Part shown: positions 8,646 through 17,595 of the stretch, piece by piece
Layout: each line of letters begins with the position of its first letter
Position numbering within the stretch: position 1 is the first letter of the stretch
NCBI GenBank assembly: GCA_963834425.1
Contig: CAWIBR010000013.1
Span: forward strand, 1,364,001-1,428,000
Origin: CAVURS01 sp963834425
Lineage (GTDB): Bacteria; Actinomycetota; Actinomycetes; Actinomycetales; CAVURS01
Direction: 5' to 3'
DNA: 64,000 bases
Notes under the pieces: model-generated
What the model saw: only the letters and a program-made list of their open reading frames with translations
Told to the model about the DNA's origin: nothing
Database searches by the model: none
Made by a program: the position numbers and the translations under genes

Positions 8646-9632
8646 ATGACCATCCTGGACCGGCTGCTCGCCGTGCCCGGGACGTATTGGGGCAGTGGCG
8701 ACGGACCGCACAGTGGGCCGTTCATCGCCCGGGTCACCGTGCGGCCCGCACGGCCACGGGCCGCTCGGGCCGGCCAAGCCGTCGCGGCCGACGATCCCAG
8801 CCCTGCGGTCGAGCTGGACTACGAGGCCTGGACGCAGGGCGCGGGCCTGCAGCACGCCGAGCGGGCGGCCATCCGGCGTACCGAGTCCGGCCACGTCGTC
8901 CTGGAGTCGACCTTGGCCGGTCAGACCGAGCCGCTGTCCTTCCAGGAGGGCCAGCCGGGCGTCTTCGGCAGCCTGGACGGCCAGCAGGTCGGCGTCGTGA
9001 TCGATGTCCGGGACGGCACGCTGAGCTGGGCCTGGTGGTGGACGGCCGACGACGAGCAGCTCAAGGAACAGTCCCGAGCGGTGGTCCGCCGTCTGCTCGA
9101 GCCGCCCGACCTTCCGCAGGACGAGCCCGAGCCGGCTCCCCAGTCCGAGGCGGCGGCCGCACCCGCTCCGCTCCCCGAGCCCGAACCGCTCGCGCCGGCC
9201 GGCCCGCCGCCACCGCCCGAGATCGTCCCCGTGCAGGCGCCCTGGCCGGGCGTCCTGGTGCTGACCGGCATGGGGGGCGTTGCCGCGCTGGCCCGTGACC
9301 TGGCCAAGGAGGTGCCCAGCGCGGCCATCGTGCGCGGCGACCTGCTGGCCCGGGCGATCGTCGGCACCGAGGTGGGCGACGACCGGGACGGCGGGCCCGG
9401 GCTGGAGTGGCGCAGCCGGTTGGCCGCACGGCTGACCCGCGAGTACGCCGAGCTGGGCCACGCCGTCGTCCTGGCCGAGCTGGAATCGACCGGTGACAGC
9501 GCCGAGCAGTTGCTGCTCGAGCTGGACGAGGTCGGCGTCGGGCCGGTCCGGCTGCTGGTGGTTGACGAGACGACCACCGCCCACGACGTCCTGGGCGAAC
9601 TCCCCCGCCCCGGCCGCCGCCGCTCCCTCTAG
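8646..9632 (+). CDS. Uncharacterised two-domain protein with degenerate P-loop domain
   Basis: A 328-residue cytoplasmic protein with no signal or membrane helix. The start is supported by AAAGGAAG 5–6 nt before the ATG. Residues about 1–150 (LLAVPGTYWGSGDGPHSGPF ... TLSWAWWWTADDEQLKEQ) look like a beta-rich ligand-binding fold. A Pro/Glu-rich linker covers about 155–200. The C-terminal part resembles small P-loop kinases: LVLTGMGGVAALARDLAKEVPSA sits where a Walker A would be and VRGDLLA and WRSRLAARL follow. The Walker A lysine and GK[ST] are missing. I do not recognise a named family and assign no function. The gene stands alone, convergent with the acetyltransferase gene. Confidence 0.7.
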   Translation: MTILDRLLAVPGTYWGSGDGPHSGPFIARVTVRPARPRAARAGQAVAADDPSPAVELDYEAWTQGAGLQHAERAAIRRTESGHVVLESTLAGQTEPLSFQEGQPGVFGSLDGQQVGVVIDVRDGTLSWAWWWTADDEQLKEQSRAVVRRLLEPPDLPQDEPEPAPQSEAAAAPAPLPEPEPLAPAGPPPPPEIVPVQAPWPGVLVLTGMGGVAALARDLAKEVPSAAIVRGDLLARAIVGTEVGDDRDGGPGLEWRSRLAARLTREYAELGHAVVLAELESTGDSAEQLLLELDEVGVGPVRLLVVDETTTAHDVLGELPRPGRRRSL

Positions 9633-9650
9633 ATCGCACCGAGCTTCGTG

Positions 9651-9714
9651 TGGCGCTGACAACTCCGCAGCACCGGCGTCACGACTGCATTTGCCGTCGT
9701 GGCGCTGACAACTC
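9651..9714. repeat. Intergenic 15-bp direct repeat
   Basis: TGGCGCTGACAACTC occurs at 9651–9665 and again exactly at 9700–9714, in the gap between two convergent genes. The spacer is more AT-rich than the genes. No coding potential is seen. It may be a small repeat element or part of a terminator region. Confidence 0.6.
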
Positions 9715-9722
9715 GGGAGGGG

Positions 9723-10295
9723 CTAGCGCGAGGAGCCCTCGCCGATGGGGTCGGACCCGTGTCGGAGCAGGGGTTCGCTCCCGGTGCGAAGGTCGATGGC
9801 CATCAGCACCTTGTCCCACCGCTCGTCGCCGGCGGCCACGAAATCGCTCAGCCGGCCGTACTCGTGGAAGCCGAGCCGCTCGTAGAGCCGAATCGCGCCG
9901 TGGTTGTTGCCGCGGCACTGCAAGGTCACGGTCTCGACCCTCGCGGCCCGCGCCTGGCCCAGCAGGTCCTCGACCAGCGCGACGCCGATGCCCCGCCCCC
10001 GTCGGGCCCGGCCGACCAGGAGCTTCTCCAGGTCGGCGTTCTGCTGCTGCGGCCCGAGCGGGATGCGCCGCCACTCGCCCAGGCCGACCAGCTCGTCCCC
10101 GTCGTACGCCGCGCTGACTCCGGCCCGTCCGGCGGCCACCTCGGCGCCCAGCTCGGCCCACCAGGCCGTGGCCTGCTCGGGAGTGGGTACGCCGGACCAG
10201 CCCAGGGCCGCCCCCTCCGCCATCACCTCACGGACCAGCCGGACCACCTCGAGGCGGTGGTCGTCGAAGGTTCCGGCCGGCGGCCCGACCCGCAC
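9723..10295 (-). CDS. GNAT family N-acetyltransferase
   Basis: A GNAT-fold acetyltransferase. The acetyl-CoA loop is visible as LVGRARRGRGIGVALVEDLL (R/QxxGxG/A pattern), followed by RGNNHGAIRLYERLGFHEYGRL, the usual C-terminal signature. Two starts are possible: GTG at 10322, which overlaps the upstream ligase gene by 16 nt, and GTG at 10295, which has GAAGG 8 nt upstream and begins VRVGPPAGTF. I prefer the latter. Substrate cannot be predicted. It is probably translated from the same mRNA as the glutamate–cysteine ligase homologue before it. Confidence 0.8.
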   Translation of the reverse strand: MRVGPPAGTFDDHRLEVVRLVREVMAEGAALGWSGVPTPEQATAWWAELGAEVAAGRAGVSAAYDGDELVGLGEWRRIPLGPQQQNADLEKLLVGRARRGRGIGVALVEDLLGQARAARVETVTLQCRGNNHGAIRLYERLGFHEYGRLSDFVAAGDERWDKVLMAIDLRTGSEPLLRHGSDPIGEGSSR

Positions 10296-10306
10296 GGTCA
10301 GCGCCT

Positions 10307-11794
10307 TCAGGGCAGCGCCCACTCGTGCACGGGGACGTTGGCGTTCATGCCCTCGCAGTAGAGCTCGAGCATCTGTCGCAACGCCGTCCGCCGGTCAGCG
10401 CCGCGCTCCTCGAACGCCGTGACCGCGCCGATCTGCCAGGACGCACCGTTGACGTTGCCGGTGCAGCGAGCCTCGATGATGCCCAGATAGCGGTCCACCG
10501 CGGCACCCGACACCCCCCACCGCTGCAGACCCTCATGGGCCAGCGGCAGCAACCGGCGCAGGACCAGCTCGTCGGCCGGCAGCTCGCCGTAACCCGGCCA
10601 GTAAAGGCTGGCCTCGATGCCGCGACGCGCGGCCTCAGTGAAGTTGTGCCGAGCGGCGTCGAAGCTCATCTTGGTCCAGACCGGCCGGTCCTCCTCGGAC
10701 AGGACCTTGACGACGCCGTAGTAGAACAGCGCGTTGGCCACGGCATCCACCACGGTGGGACCCGCTGGTAGCACGCGGTTTTCGACCCGCAGGTGCGGCG
10801 TCCCATTGACCAAGTCGTAGACCGGGCGGTTCCAGCGATAGACCGTGCCGTTGTGCAGGCGAAGCTCCTGCAAGCGAGGGGCGTTGCCGGCCGCGAGCAC
10901 CTCGGCTGGGTCCTCCTCGGTCGACTCCGGCAGCAGGGCCGGGAAGTAGCGCACGTTCTCCTCGAACAGATCGAAGATCGATGTGATCCACCGCTCGCCG
11001 AAGAAGACTCGCGGCCGGACGCCCTGGTTCTTCAGCTCCACCGAGCGGGTGTCGGTCGCCTGCAGGAAGAGCTCGGTGCGGGTCTCGGCCCACAGCTGCT
11101 TGCCGAAGAAGTACGGCGAGTTGGCGCCGAGCGCGAGCTGCGGGCCGACGAGCGCTTGGGCGGCGTTCCAGGCCGGAGCGAAGTCCTGCGGGCTGACCTG
11201 CAGATGCAGTTGCACGCTGGTGCAGGCCGACTCGGGGGCGATCGTGTCGGCGTACATCGCCAGGCGCTCGCCGTCAGCCTCCGGAGAGGCGATGTCGATG
11301 AAAAGGTCCTCGCCCCGCGCAGCGAAGACCGCCTCGTTGAGCATCGCGTAGCGAGGGTTGGCACTCATCCAGTCGTTCTGGAAGTTCTCCGGCGTCAGGG
11401 TCGGCAGGATGCCGATCGCGACGATGTGCGCCCCGACGCTGTTGGCCTGGGCTTCTGCGTGGTTGAGGCTGGCCCGCAGCAACCGTTCGAGCTCCAGGGC
11501 GTTGTCGCCGGACAACGGTCGCGGCGAGACATTGAGCTCGATGTTGTACTGCCCGAGCTCGGTCTGGAAGTCCGGGTCGGCGATCTCGTCCAGCACTGTG
11601 GCGTTGACCATGGCGGGCGCGAACTCGCGGTCGACCAGGTTGAGCTCGATCTCCAGCCCGGTCAGAGGCTTCTCCACATCGAAGCTCGAATGGGCCAGCA
11701 TCTGCTCGAAGACGTCGAGACATTCGCGCACGCGCTTGCGGTAGCGCTGGCGCTCTTCGCGCGTGTACGCCCGGGCCGCGACGTCGTCACCCAT
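10307..11794 (-). CDS. Glutamate–cysteine ligase family protein (GCS2)
   Basis: A protein of about 495 residues of the carboxylate–amine ligase/GCS2 family, which makes gamma-glutamyl amides such as gamma-glutamylcysteine. Motifs include GLEIELNLVDRE near the N-terminus, ELGQYNIELNVSPRPL, ACTSVQLHLQVSP and RVENRVLPAGPTVVDAVANA, typical of the actinobacterial long form. Actinobacteria generally use mycothiol, so this enzyme could supply ergothioneine synthesis (EgtA-like) or another gamma-glutamyl product; no egt genes are adjacent. ATG at 11794 is chosen; an upstream TTG at 11806 is possible. Divergent from sbcD. Confidence 0.85.
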   Translation of the reverse strand: MGDDVAARAYTREERQRYRKRVRECLDVFEQMLAHSSFDVEKPLTGLEIELNLVDREFAPAMVNATVLDEIADPDFQTELGQYNIELNVSPRPLSGDNALELERLLRASLNHAEAQANSVGAHIVAIGILPTLTPENFQNDWMSANPRYAMLNEAVFAARGEDLFIDIASPEADGERLAMYADTIAPESACTSVQLHLQVSPQDFAPAWNAAQALVGPQLALGANSPYFFGKQLWAETRTELFLQATDTRSVELKNQGVRPRVFFGERWITSIFDLFEENVRYFPALLPESTEEDPAEVLAAGNAPRLQELRLHNGTVYRWNRPVYDLVNGTPHLRVENRVLPAGPTVVDAVANALFYYGVVKVLSEEDRPVWTKMSFDAARHNFTEAARRGIEASLYWPGYGELPADELVLRRLLPLAHEGLQRWGVSGAAVDRYLGIIEARCTGNVNGASWQIGAVTAFEERGADRRTALRQMLELYCEGMNANVPVHEWALP

Positions 11795-11947
11795 GGCCGG
11801 ACCCAATCACACCCGCCGAATCCCCACCAGATCTCATCTCAGCCCCCGGCCACGGGTGAGGCGCCGCCAACTCGCGCGAAAGGACGCTCCTCGCCTCGCC
11901 GCCCGAGGTCCGCGGGAGTGTCGCCGCCCGGACGTAGATTCGCTGAC

Positions 11948-13165
11948 GTGCGGCTGATCCACACCTCGGACTGGCACCTGGGGCGGACCTTCCACCGGGT
12001 GGGGCTGCACGACGCCCAGGCCCGCTTCCTGGACCACCTGGTCGAGGTCGTGACCGCTGAGCGGGTCGATGTCGTGCTGGTGGCCGGCGACATCTACGAC
12101 CGGGCGCTGCCTGCCGTCGACACGGTGGCCCTGCTCGATGACGCCCTGGTGCGCCTGCGCGCCGCGGGCGCCCAGGTGATCCTGTCCAGCGGCAACCACG
12201 ACTCGGCCCAGCGGCTGGGTTTCGCCGCCCGCGTCCTGGCCGCCGGCGGTGTCCACGTGCGCACCGACCCGGCGCGGGTCACGGAGCCGGTCCTGCTCGA
12301 GGACGAGCACGGTCCGGTGGCCATCTATCCGATCCCCTACTTGGAGCCCTCGCTGGTCGGCGCGGCGATCGGGCTGCCCTCCGACCGCCCGGCGTCGCAC
12401 CAGAGCGTCCTGACCCAGGCCATGGAGTCGATCCGCGCCGACCTGGCCGAGCGAGTCGCCCGCGTGCCCGGCACGCGTTCGGTAGTGGCGGCCCACGCCT
12501 TCGTCGTCGGCGGGGTCGCGAGCGAGTCCGAGCGGGACATCAGTGTCGGCGGGGTCGCGGCCGTGCCGACCGGCGTCTTCGACGGGGTCGACTACGTCGC
12601 GCTGGGCCACCTGCACGGGCGGACGACGCTCGCCGAGACCCTGCGTTACTCGGGCTCCCCCATCGCCTACTCCTTCTCCGAGGCCGCCCAGACCAAGGGC
12701 TCCTGGCTGGTCGACCTCGATGCCGAGGGGGTCCGCCGGATCGACTTCGTCGCGGCCCCGGTCACCCGGCCGCTGGCGATCCTGCGGGGGTCGCTGGAGG
12801 AGTTGCTGGCCGACCCGGCCCACGCGGAGGCGGAAGCGGCGTACTGCCAGGTGACCCTCACCGACACGGCCCGGCCGCGAGCCGCGATGGAGCGACTACG
12901 GACGCGCTTCCCGCACACCTTGATGCTCGCTTTCGAGCCCGAGGGCACGCCGACCTCGCTGCGCGACTACACCTCGCGCGTGCGCGGCCGCAGCGACCTG
13001 GACGTGTGTTGCGACTTCGTCCAGCACGTGCGCGGCGGCACCCCGCCCACTGATGACGAGCGAGCGTTGCTGCGACTGGCGGTCGAGGCGGTGCGCGATG
13101 GCGATGCGGAGAGCGTGCGGCCGGCGACGCGCCCGGCCGCACGCGGTGACTCGGGGGCCGCATGA
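11948..13165 (+). CDS. sbcD: Exonuclease subunit SbcD (Mre11-like)
   Basis: A 405-residue calcineurin-like metallophosphoesterase, the nuclease subunit of SbcCD, which cleaves hairpins and DNA ends. Metal-binding motifs are in order: LIHTSDWHLGRTFHR, VLVAGDIYDR, VILSSGNHDS, VVAAHAFV and YVALGHLHGR. The GTG at 11948 gives VRLIHTSDWH directly, the usual start. It overlaps sbcC by ATGA, so the subunits are translationally coupled. Confidence 0.96.
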   Translation: MRLIHTSDWHLGRTFHRVGLHDAQARFLDHLVEVVTAERVDVVLVAGDIYDRALPAVDTVALLDDALVRLRAAGAQVILSSGNHDSAQRLGFAARVLAAGGVHVRTDPARVTEPVLLEDEHGPVAIYPIPYLEPSLVGAAIGLPSDRPASHQSVLTQAMESIRADLAERVARVPGTRSVVAAHAFVVGGVASESERDISVGGVAAVPTGVFDGVDYVALGHLHGRTTLAETLRYSGSPIAYSFSEAAQTKGSWLVDLDAEGVRRIDFVAAPVTRPLAILRGSLEELLADPAHAEAEAAYCQVTLTDTARPRAAMERLRTRFPHTLMLAFEPEGTPTSLRDYTSRVRGRSDLDVCCDFVQHVRGGTPPTDDERALLRLAVEAVRDGDAESVRPATRPAARGDSGAA

Positions 13166-16164
13166 GGCTGCATCGCTTGCAGATCAACGCTTTTGGGCCC
13201 TTCGCCGGAGCGGAGGAGATCGACTTCGACCAGCTGAGCGATGCCGGTCTGTTCCTCCTGCACGGCCAGACCGGAGCCGGGAAGTCCAGCGTGCTCGACG
13301 CCGTGTGTTACGCCTTGTACGGCCGAGTGCCGGGGGCCCGGGGGGCCGTGCGGCCGCATCTGCGCAGTGACCACGCGGGCGTCACCGAGCGCGCCGAAGT
13401 GCGGCTCGAGCTCACCGTGCAGGGTCGGCGCTTCGAGATCACGCGGAGCCCGGAGTGGCAGCGACCGAAGCGCCGTGGTGAGGGCACCACGAGCGAGAAG
13501 GGCTCGGTCGCGTTGCGCGAACGAGTCGGCGGTCGCTGGGAGACGGTGACCACCCGCGCCGACGAGCTCGGTCACCTGCTGCAGGATCTGCTGGGCATGC
13601 GGCTGGACCAGTTCACCAAGGTGGTGTTGCTGCCCCAGGGTGAGTTCGCGGCGTTCCTGCGCTCGGACGCCGAGGCCCGGCGCAGCCTGCTGGAGCAGCT
13701 GTTCTCGACCGGTCGCTTCTCCGACATCGAGACCTGGCTGGCCGAGCGACGCCGGGAGCTCGGTCGCGAGGTCGCGCGGGTGCGGGCCCGGTCGGACGAG
13801 CTGCTCGCACGAGCCGACGAGCACGTGGCCCAGCTGGTCGGCCCATCGGATCAGCCCGGCCAGTCGGAGATTGCGGAGCCGGACCCGCCCACCCCGTCGG
13901 TGCGGTTGCGGCGCGTGGCCGACCACGCCGCCGCGCTGGCCGATGGTGCTGCCGAGGCGGCCGAGGCCGCGACCGCGCGAGCCGAGGCCGCTCGAGGCGC
14001 CCTCACCGCCGGCCGAGAGCTGGCCGTCCGCCAGCAGCAGGTCGCCGTCCTGTCCTCGCAGGCGGCCGCCCTGGTGGCCGTGGAGCCGGAACAGGAACAG
14101 CGCCGGCGCCGCCTCGTGGGTGCCCGGCGGGCGGCGCCGCTCGTCCCCCACCTCCTGACGACCGCCCGGCTGCAGGTCGAGCTCGACCGCGCGGCCGACG
14201 CGCTGGAGGCGGCTCGGCTCGACGTACCGGCCGCCCTGTCGGGGGCGGGGCGGTTGGCCATCGAGACGGCCCGCACCGACGTGGGCAAGGAGCTGGGCCG
14301 GCTCGCAGACGCCCGCGAGGTCCGGGACGCGCTGGCCGAGCAGGAGTCGATCCGGGCCGAGTCCACCGGCCTGGCGACCGCGGCCTCGCTGTCAGCGGCC
14401 GCCGCTCAGGTCGAGCACGAGTCCGCGACCCAGCGACGTACGGCGGCCTTGGCGCGCCTGGACCAGATCACGGCCGCCGCGGCCGGGCGGGCGGCGGCCG
14501 AGGCTGCCCTGGCCGACGTCGACCGGATCCGTCGCGCGGTATCGGCGCGCTCGAAGCTGACGACTGCGGTCGAGGAGGAGCGGGTGCGGGTCCGCGGCCT
14601 GCACGCGACGGCGCTGGACCGCAAGGAACACTGGCTGGCGCTGCGCGAGCAGCGGTTGGCCGGCATCGCCGCCGAGCTCTCGACCGGGCTGGCCGACGGC
14701 ACACCCTGCCCGGTGTGTGGGTCGGCCGAGCACCCGGCACCGGCGCCGCGGCACGATGACGCGGTCACCAAGGAGATCGAGCTCGCGGCCCAGAACCACG
14801 CCTTCGACGCCGAGCAGGAGCTGGCCAGCGCTCGGGAGAACCTGGCCGCCCTCGAGCGCGGCCTGGCCGACGAGAGCGAGCGAGCGGCCGGTCACAGCGC
14901 CAAGGACGTCAAGGCCGCCGTCAGCGCCGCCAAGGCCGAGCTGGCCGCGGCGGTCGACGCCGCCGACCGCTTGCCGGTCGAGCGGGCCGCGATCACGGCG
15001 ATCGAAGGTCAGCGGGACGAGCTCGCCGAACTCACTCAGCAGCTTCACCGCGACGCGGCCGACCGATCGTCCGCGGCGAAGGCAGCCACCGTCCAGATCC
15101 GGCGGCTGACCGCCAAGCTGGATCAGCTCCGCGGCGATGACCTCGACATCGATGTTCGCGAGGTCCGGCTGCAAGGCGAGTTCGACGCCCTAGGCGCCTT
15201 GCTCGTCGCGAGGGACCGGCACGAACATCTCTCCGAATCCTTCGCGACGGCCGCCGCCGAGAGCGAGACCGCCTGTCGCGCAGCCGGTTTCGCCGATCTG
15301 GTCGAGGCGGCGGCCGCGGTGGTCCCGGACGGCGATCTGGCCGAGCTCGAGACCCTCGTCACCACCCACGACGATCAGGTCGTGTTGGTCCAGGCCCAAC
15401 TGACCGACCCCGCGTTGCTCCTCGCGGCCCAGGCGCCTGCACCCGACCTGGTCGCGCTGGCCGCCGCCGACGCCGCTGACGCCGCGCAACGTCGCCAGGC
15501 CGAGCAGCAGCACGCTCGGGTCGAGTCGGCCCGAGTCGCCCTCAACCGGTTGGCCGCGGAGCTGCACGAGCACGAGGAAGCCAGCCGCGGGCTGCTCGAC
15601 GAGAGTGCGCTCGTCGACGACCTGGCCCGCTGCGTCGAGGGCAGCGGCGGCGACAACGTGCTGCGGATGCGGCTGTCGTCGTACGTCCTGGCCGCCCGCC
15701 TGGAGGAGGTCGCTGCGGCAGCGACCGAGCGGCTGCTGGTGATGTCCGACGGGCGCTACAGCCTGGTCCACACGGACGCCCTCGCCCGCGGCGGCGTCCG
15801 CAGCGGTCTGGGCCTGCGCGTGGTCGACGGTTGGACCGGTGTCGAGCGCGACACGGCGACGTTGTCCGGCGGCGAGTCGTTCCTGGCTTCGCTCGCCCTC
15901 GCGCTCGGCCTGGCCGACGCGGTGCAGGCCGAGGCGGGCGGCGCGGTGATGCAGACGCTCTTCATCGACGAAGGGTTCGGGATGCTCGACGAGGAGACCC
16001 TCGATGAGGTGATGACCGTGCTCGACGGGCTCCGCGAGGGCGGTCGCTCGGTCGGACTGGTGAGCCACGTCGCCGATCTCCGAGCCCGGATTCCGGCTCA
16101 GGTGGAGGTGCGCAAGTCGCGCACCGGGTCGCGGTTGGTGGTCCGGGACCTCGGAGCCGCGTGA
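13162..16164 (+). CDS. sbcC: Exonuclease subunit SbcC (Rad50-like)
   Basis: A 1000-residue SMC-like ATPase. Walker A GQTGAGKSS is at 35–43. Long Ala/Glu/Arg-rich coiled coils follow, and the zinc hook CPVCGSAEHPAP near residue 515 sits between the two coil arms. The C-terminal lobe has the ABC signature LSGGESFLASLALALGLAD and Walker B TLFIDEGFGMLDEE. It forms SbcCD with the upstream nuclease and acts on DNA ends and palindromes. The frame is intact for 3 kb. The stop overlaps the next acetyltransferase start (GTGA). Confidence 0.97.
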   Translation: MRLHRLQINAFGPFAGAEEIDFDQLSDAGLFLLHGQTGAGKSSVLDAVCYALYGRVPGARGAVRPHLRSDHAGVTERAEVRLELTVQGRRFEITRSPEWQRPKRRGEGTTSEKGSVALRERVGGRWETVTTRADELGHLLQDLLGMRLDQFTKVVLLPQGEFAAFLRSDAEARRSLLEQLFSTGRFSDIETWLAERRRELGREVARVRARSDELLARADEHVAQLVGPSDQPGQSEIAEPDPPTPSVRLRRVADHAAALADGAAEAAEAATARAEAARGALTAGRELAVRQQQVAVLSSQAAALVAVEPEQEQRRRRLVGARRAAPLVPHLLTTARLQVELDRAADALEAARLDVPAALSGAGRLAIETARTDVGKELGRLADAREVRDALAEQESIRAESTGLATAASLSAAAAQVEHESATQRRTAALARLDQITAAAAGRAAAEAALADVDRIRRAVSARSKLTTAVEEERVRVRGLHATALDRKEHWLALREQRLAGIAAELSTGLADGTPCPVCGSAEHPAPAPRHDDAVTKEIELAAQNHAFDAEQELASARENLAALERGLADESERAAGHSAKDVKAAVSAAKAELAAAVDAADRLPVERAAITAIEGQRDELAELTQQLHRDAADRSSAAKAATVQIRRLTAKLDQLRGDDLDIDVREVRLQGEFDALGALLVARDRHEHLSESFATAAAESETACRAAGFADLVEAAAAVVPDGDLAELETLVTTHDDQVVLVQAQLTDPALLLAAQAPAPDLVALAAADAADAAQRRQAEQQHARVESARVALNRLAAELHEHEEASRGLLDESALVDDLARCVEGSGGDNVLRMRLSSYVLAARLEEVAAAATERLLVMSDGRYSLVHTDALARGGVRSGLGLRVVDGWTGVERDTATLSGGESFLASLALALGLADAVQAEAGGAVMQTLFIDEGFGMLDEETLDEVMTVLDGLREGGRSVGLVSHVADLRARIPAQVEVRKSRTGSRLVVRDLGAA

Positions 16165-16658
16165 GCGAGGTCAGCATCCGGGAGGCCGTCGCCGCCGATC
16201 TGGCTGGCGTTATCGCGCTGTCGGAAACCGTTGCCGCAGAGGGCCGTTGGATCGGGATGCAGTCACCGATCGACGTGCAGCGGGTCACGGACCGCTTCCT
16301 GGCTCACGTGAGTGGGAGCGACCAGCTTTCGCTTGTCGCCATCTCCTCCGACGGCGCTGTGGTCGGTCAGCTCCAGATGGCGGCAGCGCCGTACGGCGTG
16401 GCTGATCTTGGCATGATGCTCGCCGCGGACTTCCGCGGACAGGGCCTGGGCCGGCGGCTGCTGGATCGCGGGATCGACTGGGCCTCGGCCCGGCCGGACC
16501 TGCACAAGCTCGAGCTGCAGGTCTGGCCGCACAACGCGGCCGCGATCGCGCTCTATCGCAGTGCCGGCTTCGAACAGGAGGGCTACCTCCAGCGCCATTA
16601 CCGCCGGCGCAACGGCGAGATCTGGGATGCAGTGATCATGGGCCGCCAGCTGAGCTGA
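16161..16658 (+). CDS. GNAT family N-acetyltransferase in the sbcCD operon
   Basis: A 165-residue acetyltransferase similar to RimI/PhnO-type GNATs. LGMMLAADFRGQGLGRRLLD is the acetyl-CoA binding loop, and LELQVWPHNAAAIALYRSAGFEQEGYL is followed by RRRNGEIWDAVIMGRQL. The last segment is typical of spermidine/aminoglycoside-like or ribosomal GNATs with an R-N-G-E tail. GTG start at 16161 overlaps the sbcC stop, so it is the third gene of the sbcD–sbcC unit. Substrate unknown. Confidence 0.85.
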   Translation: MSEVSIREAVAADLAGVIALSETVAAEGRWIGMQSPIDVQRVTDRFLAHVSGSDQLSLVAISSDGAVVGQLQMAAAPYGVADLGMMLAADFRGQGLGRRLLDRGIDWASARPDLHKLELQVWPHNAAAIALYRSAGFEQEGYLQRHYRRRNGEIWDAVIMGRQLS

Positions 16659-16698
16659 GCAACGCGTCGTCGCGCCAGCGCGGCCGATGGCCATCGGG

Positions 16699-16791
16699 TC
16701 AGCGGCGGTACTTGCGCTTCCGGATAGTGATGATGCCCGCGACGATGAGCAGGACGGGGAGGATGAGTCCCCACAGAAATATCCCGTGCAC
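16699..16791 (-). CDS. 30-residue single-pass membrane microprotein
   Basis: Reading from GTG at 16791 to TGA at 16699 gives a 30-residue peptide: a short start (VHG), one hydrophobic helix (IFLWGLILPVLLIVAGIITI) and a strongly basic tail RKRKYRR. GGAGG lies 5 nt before the GTG, an excellent ribosome site. The positive-inside rule places the tail in the cytoplasm. It is divergent from the DUF5995 gene. I do not recognise a family. Small size is the main reason for caution. Confidence 0.55.
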   Translation of the reverse strand: MHGIFLWGLILPVLLIVAGIITIRKRKYRR

Positions 16792-16896
16792 GTGTGCCTC
16801 CAGATGGATCCGTCGGTAGCGGCGCTACGCGCGCGTCGCCGGACAGCCTCACGAGCAATCGGCGCGAGGTCAACCTCCCGCAGGGATACTCGGAAG

Positions 16897-17586
16897 GTGA
16901 GCCTGCCAACGACGGTCGCCGGTGTCATCGCCCGGTTGCGCGAGATCGACGCCAAGCTCCCCGCCCAGGACGGGGTTGCCGTGTTCAACCAGATGTACCT
17001 CACCGTGACCGAGCGGATGGCCGCCATCATCGCCGGGGCCGCTCCCGGAGCGCCGTCGTTCCGCGACCCGCAACGGATGGCCGATCTCGATGTCCGCTTC
17101 GCCGGTCTCTGGTTGGCGGCCGTCGATGCCGACGCGACGGGTCAGCCCGTCTCCCCGGCCTGGCGGCCGCTCTTCGAGGCCCGCGCCGGCGGTCGTCTCC
17201 CCGTGCAGTACGCCGTCGCCGGGATGAACAGCCACATCGAGCACGACCTACCGATCGCCGTGATCGACCTGTGCGTCGCCGAAAATCTCCAACCCCGGGA
17301 CGTCCACGCCGACTACGACGCAGTCAACGCCGTCCTGGCGGAGGTCGAGTCCGGGATCCGGCGGTCGTTCCTCGACACCGTGGAAAGAGCAGCGGATGAC
17401 CGAATCGGCCCGGTGGTCCATCTGGTCAGCACCTGGGACATCGACCATGCCCGCGACCTGTCCTGGGTCACGGCCGAGACCATCTGGGCGTTGCGGCACC
17501 TGAGCTTCCTGCACAACCGCTTCCTCGACGGCCTGGCGCACACCGTCGGCATGACCTCCCGGGCCCTCCTGACCCCATTGGCCTAG
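16897..17586 (+). CDS. DUF5995 family protein
   Basis: A 229-residue soluble alpha-helical protein of the DUF5995 family. Conserved stretches visible are VAVFNQMYLTVTERM near residues 29–43, FADLDVRF-like MADLDVRFAGLW, the central AVAGMNSHIEHDLPIAV (family hallmark with His and Asn) and ETIWALRHLSFLHNRFLDGLA. Start is GTG at 16897 after CGGAAG. Function is unknown; the HisXXX pattern in MNSHIEHD hints at a metal site, as inference only. A small membrane protein gene follows 9 nt later. Confidence 0.85.
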   Translation: MSLPTTVAGVIARLREIDAKLPAQDGVAVFNQMYLTVTERMAAIIAGAAPGAPSFRDPQRMADLDVRFAGLWLAAVDADATGQPVSPAWRPLFEARAGGRLPVQYAVAGMNSHIEHDLPIAVIDLCVAENLQPRDVHADYDAVNAVLAEVESGIRRSFLDTVERAADDRIGPVVHLVSTWDIDHARDLSWVTAETIWALRHLSFLHNRFLDGLAHTVGMTSRALLTPLA

Positions 17587-17595
17587 CATCCGCAC

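Noticed and set aside
7668..9662. 664-residue minus-strand open frame
   Set aside because: Runs antisense to the 8646–9632 gene and out of frame through the phosphatase; no protein-like motifs except the phosphatase tail.
11862..11886. Possible further copy of the CGCCAACTCG hairpin arm before sbcD
   Set aside because: Only about ten bases agree with the 31044 repeat and there is no second arm, so it is probably chance.
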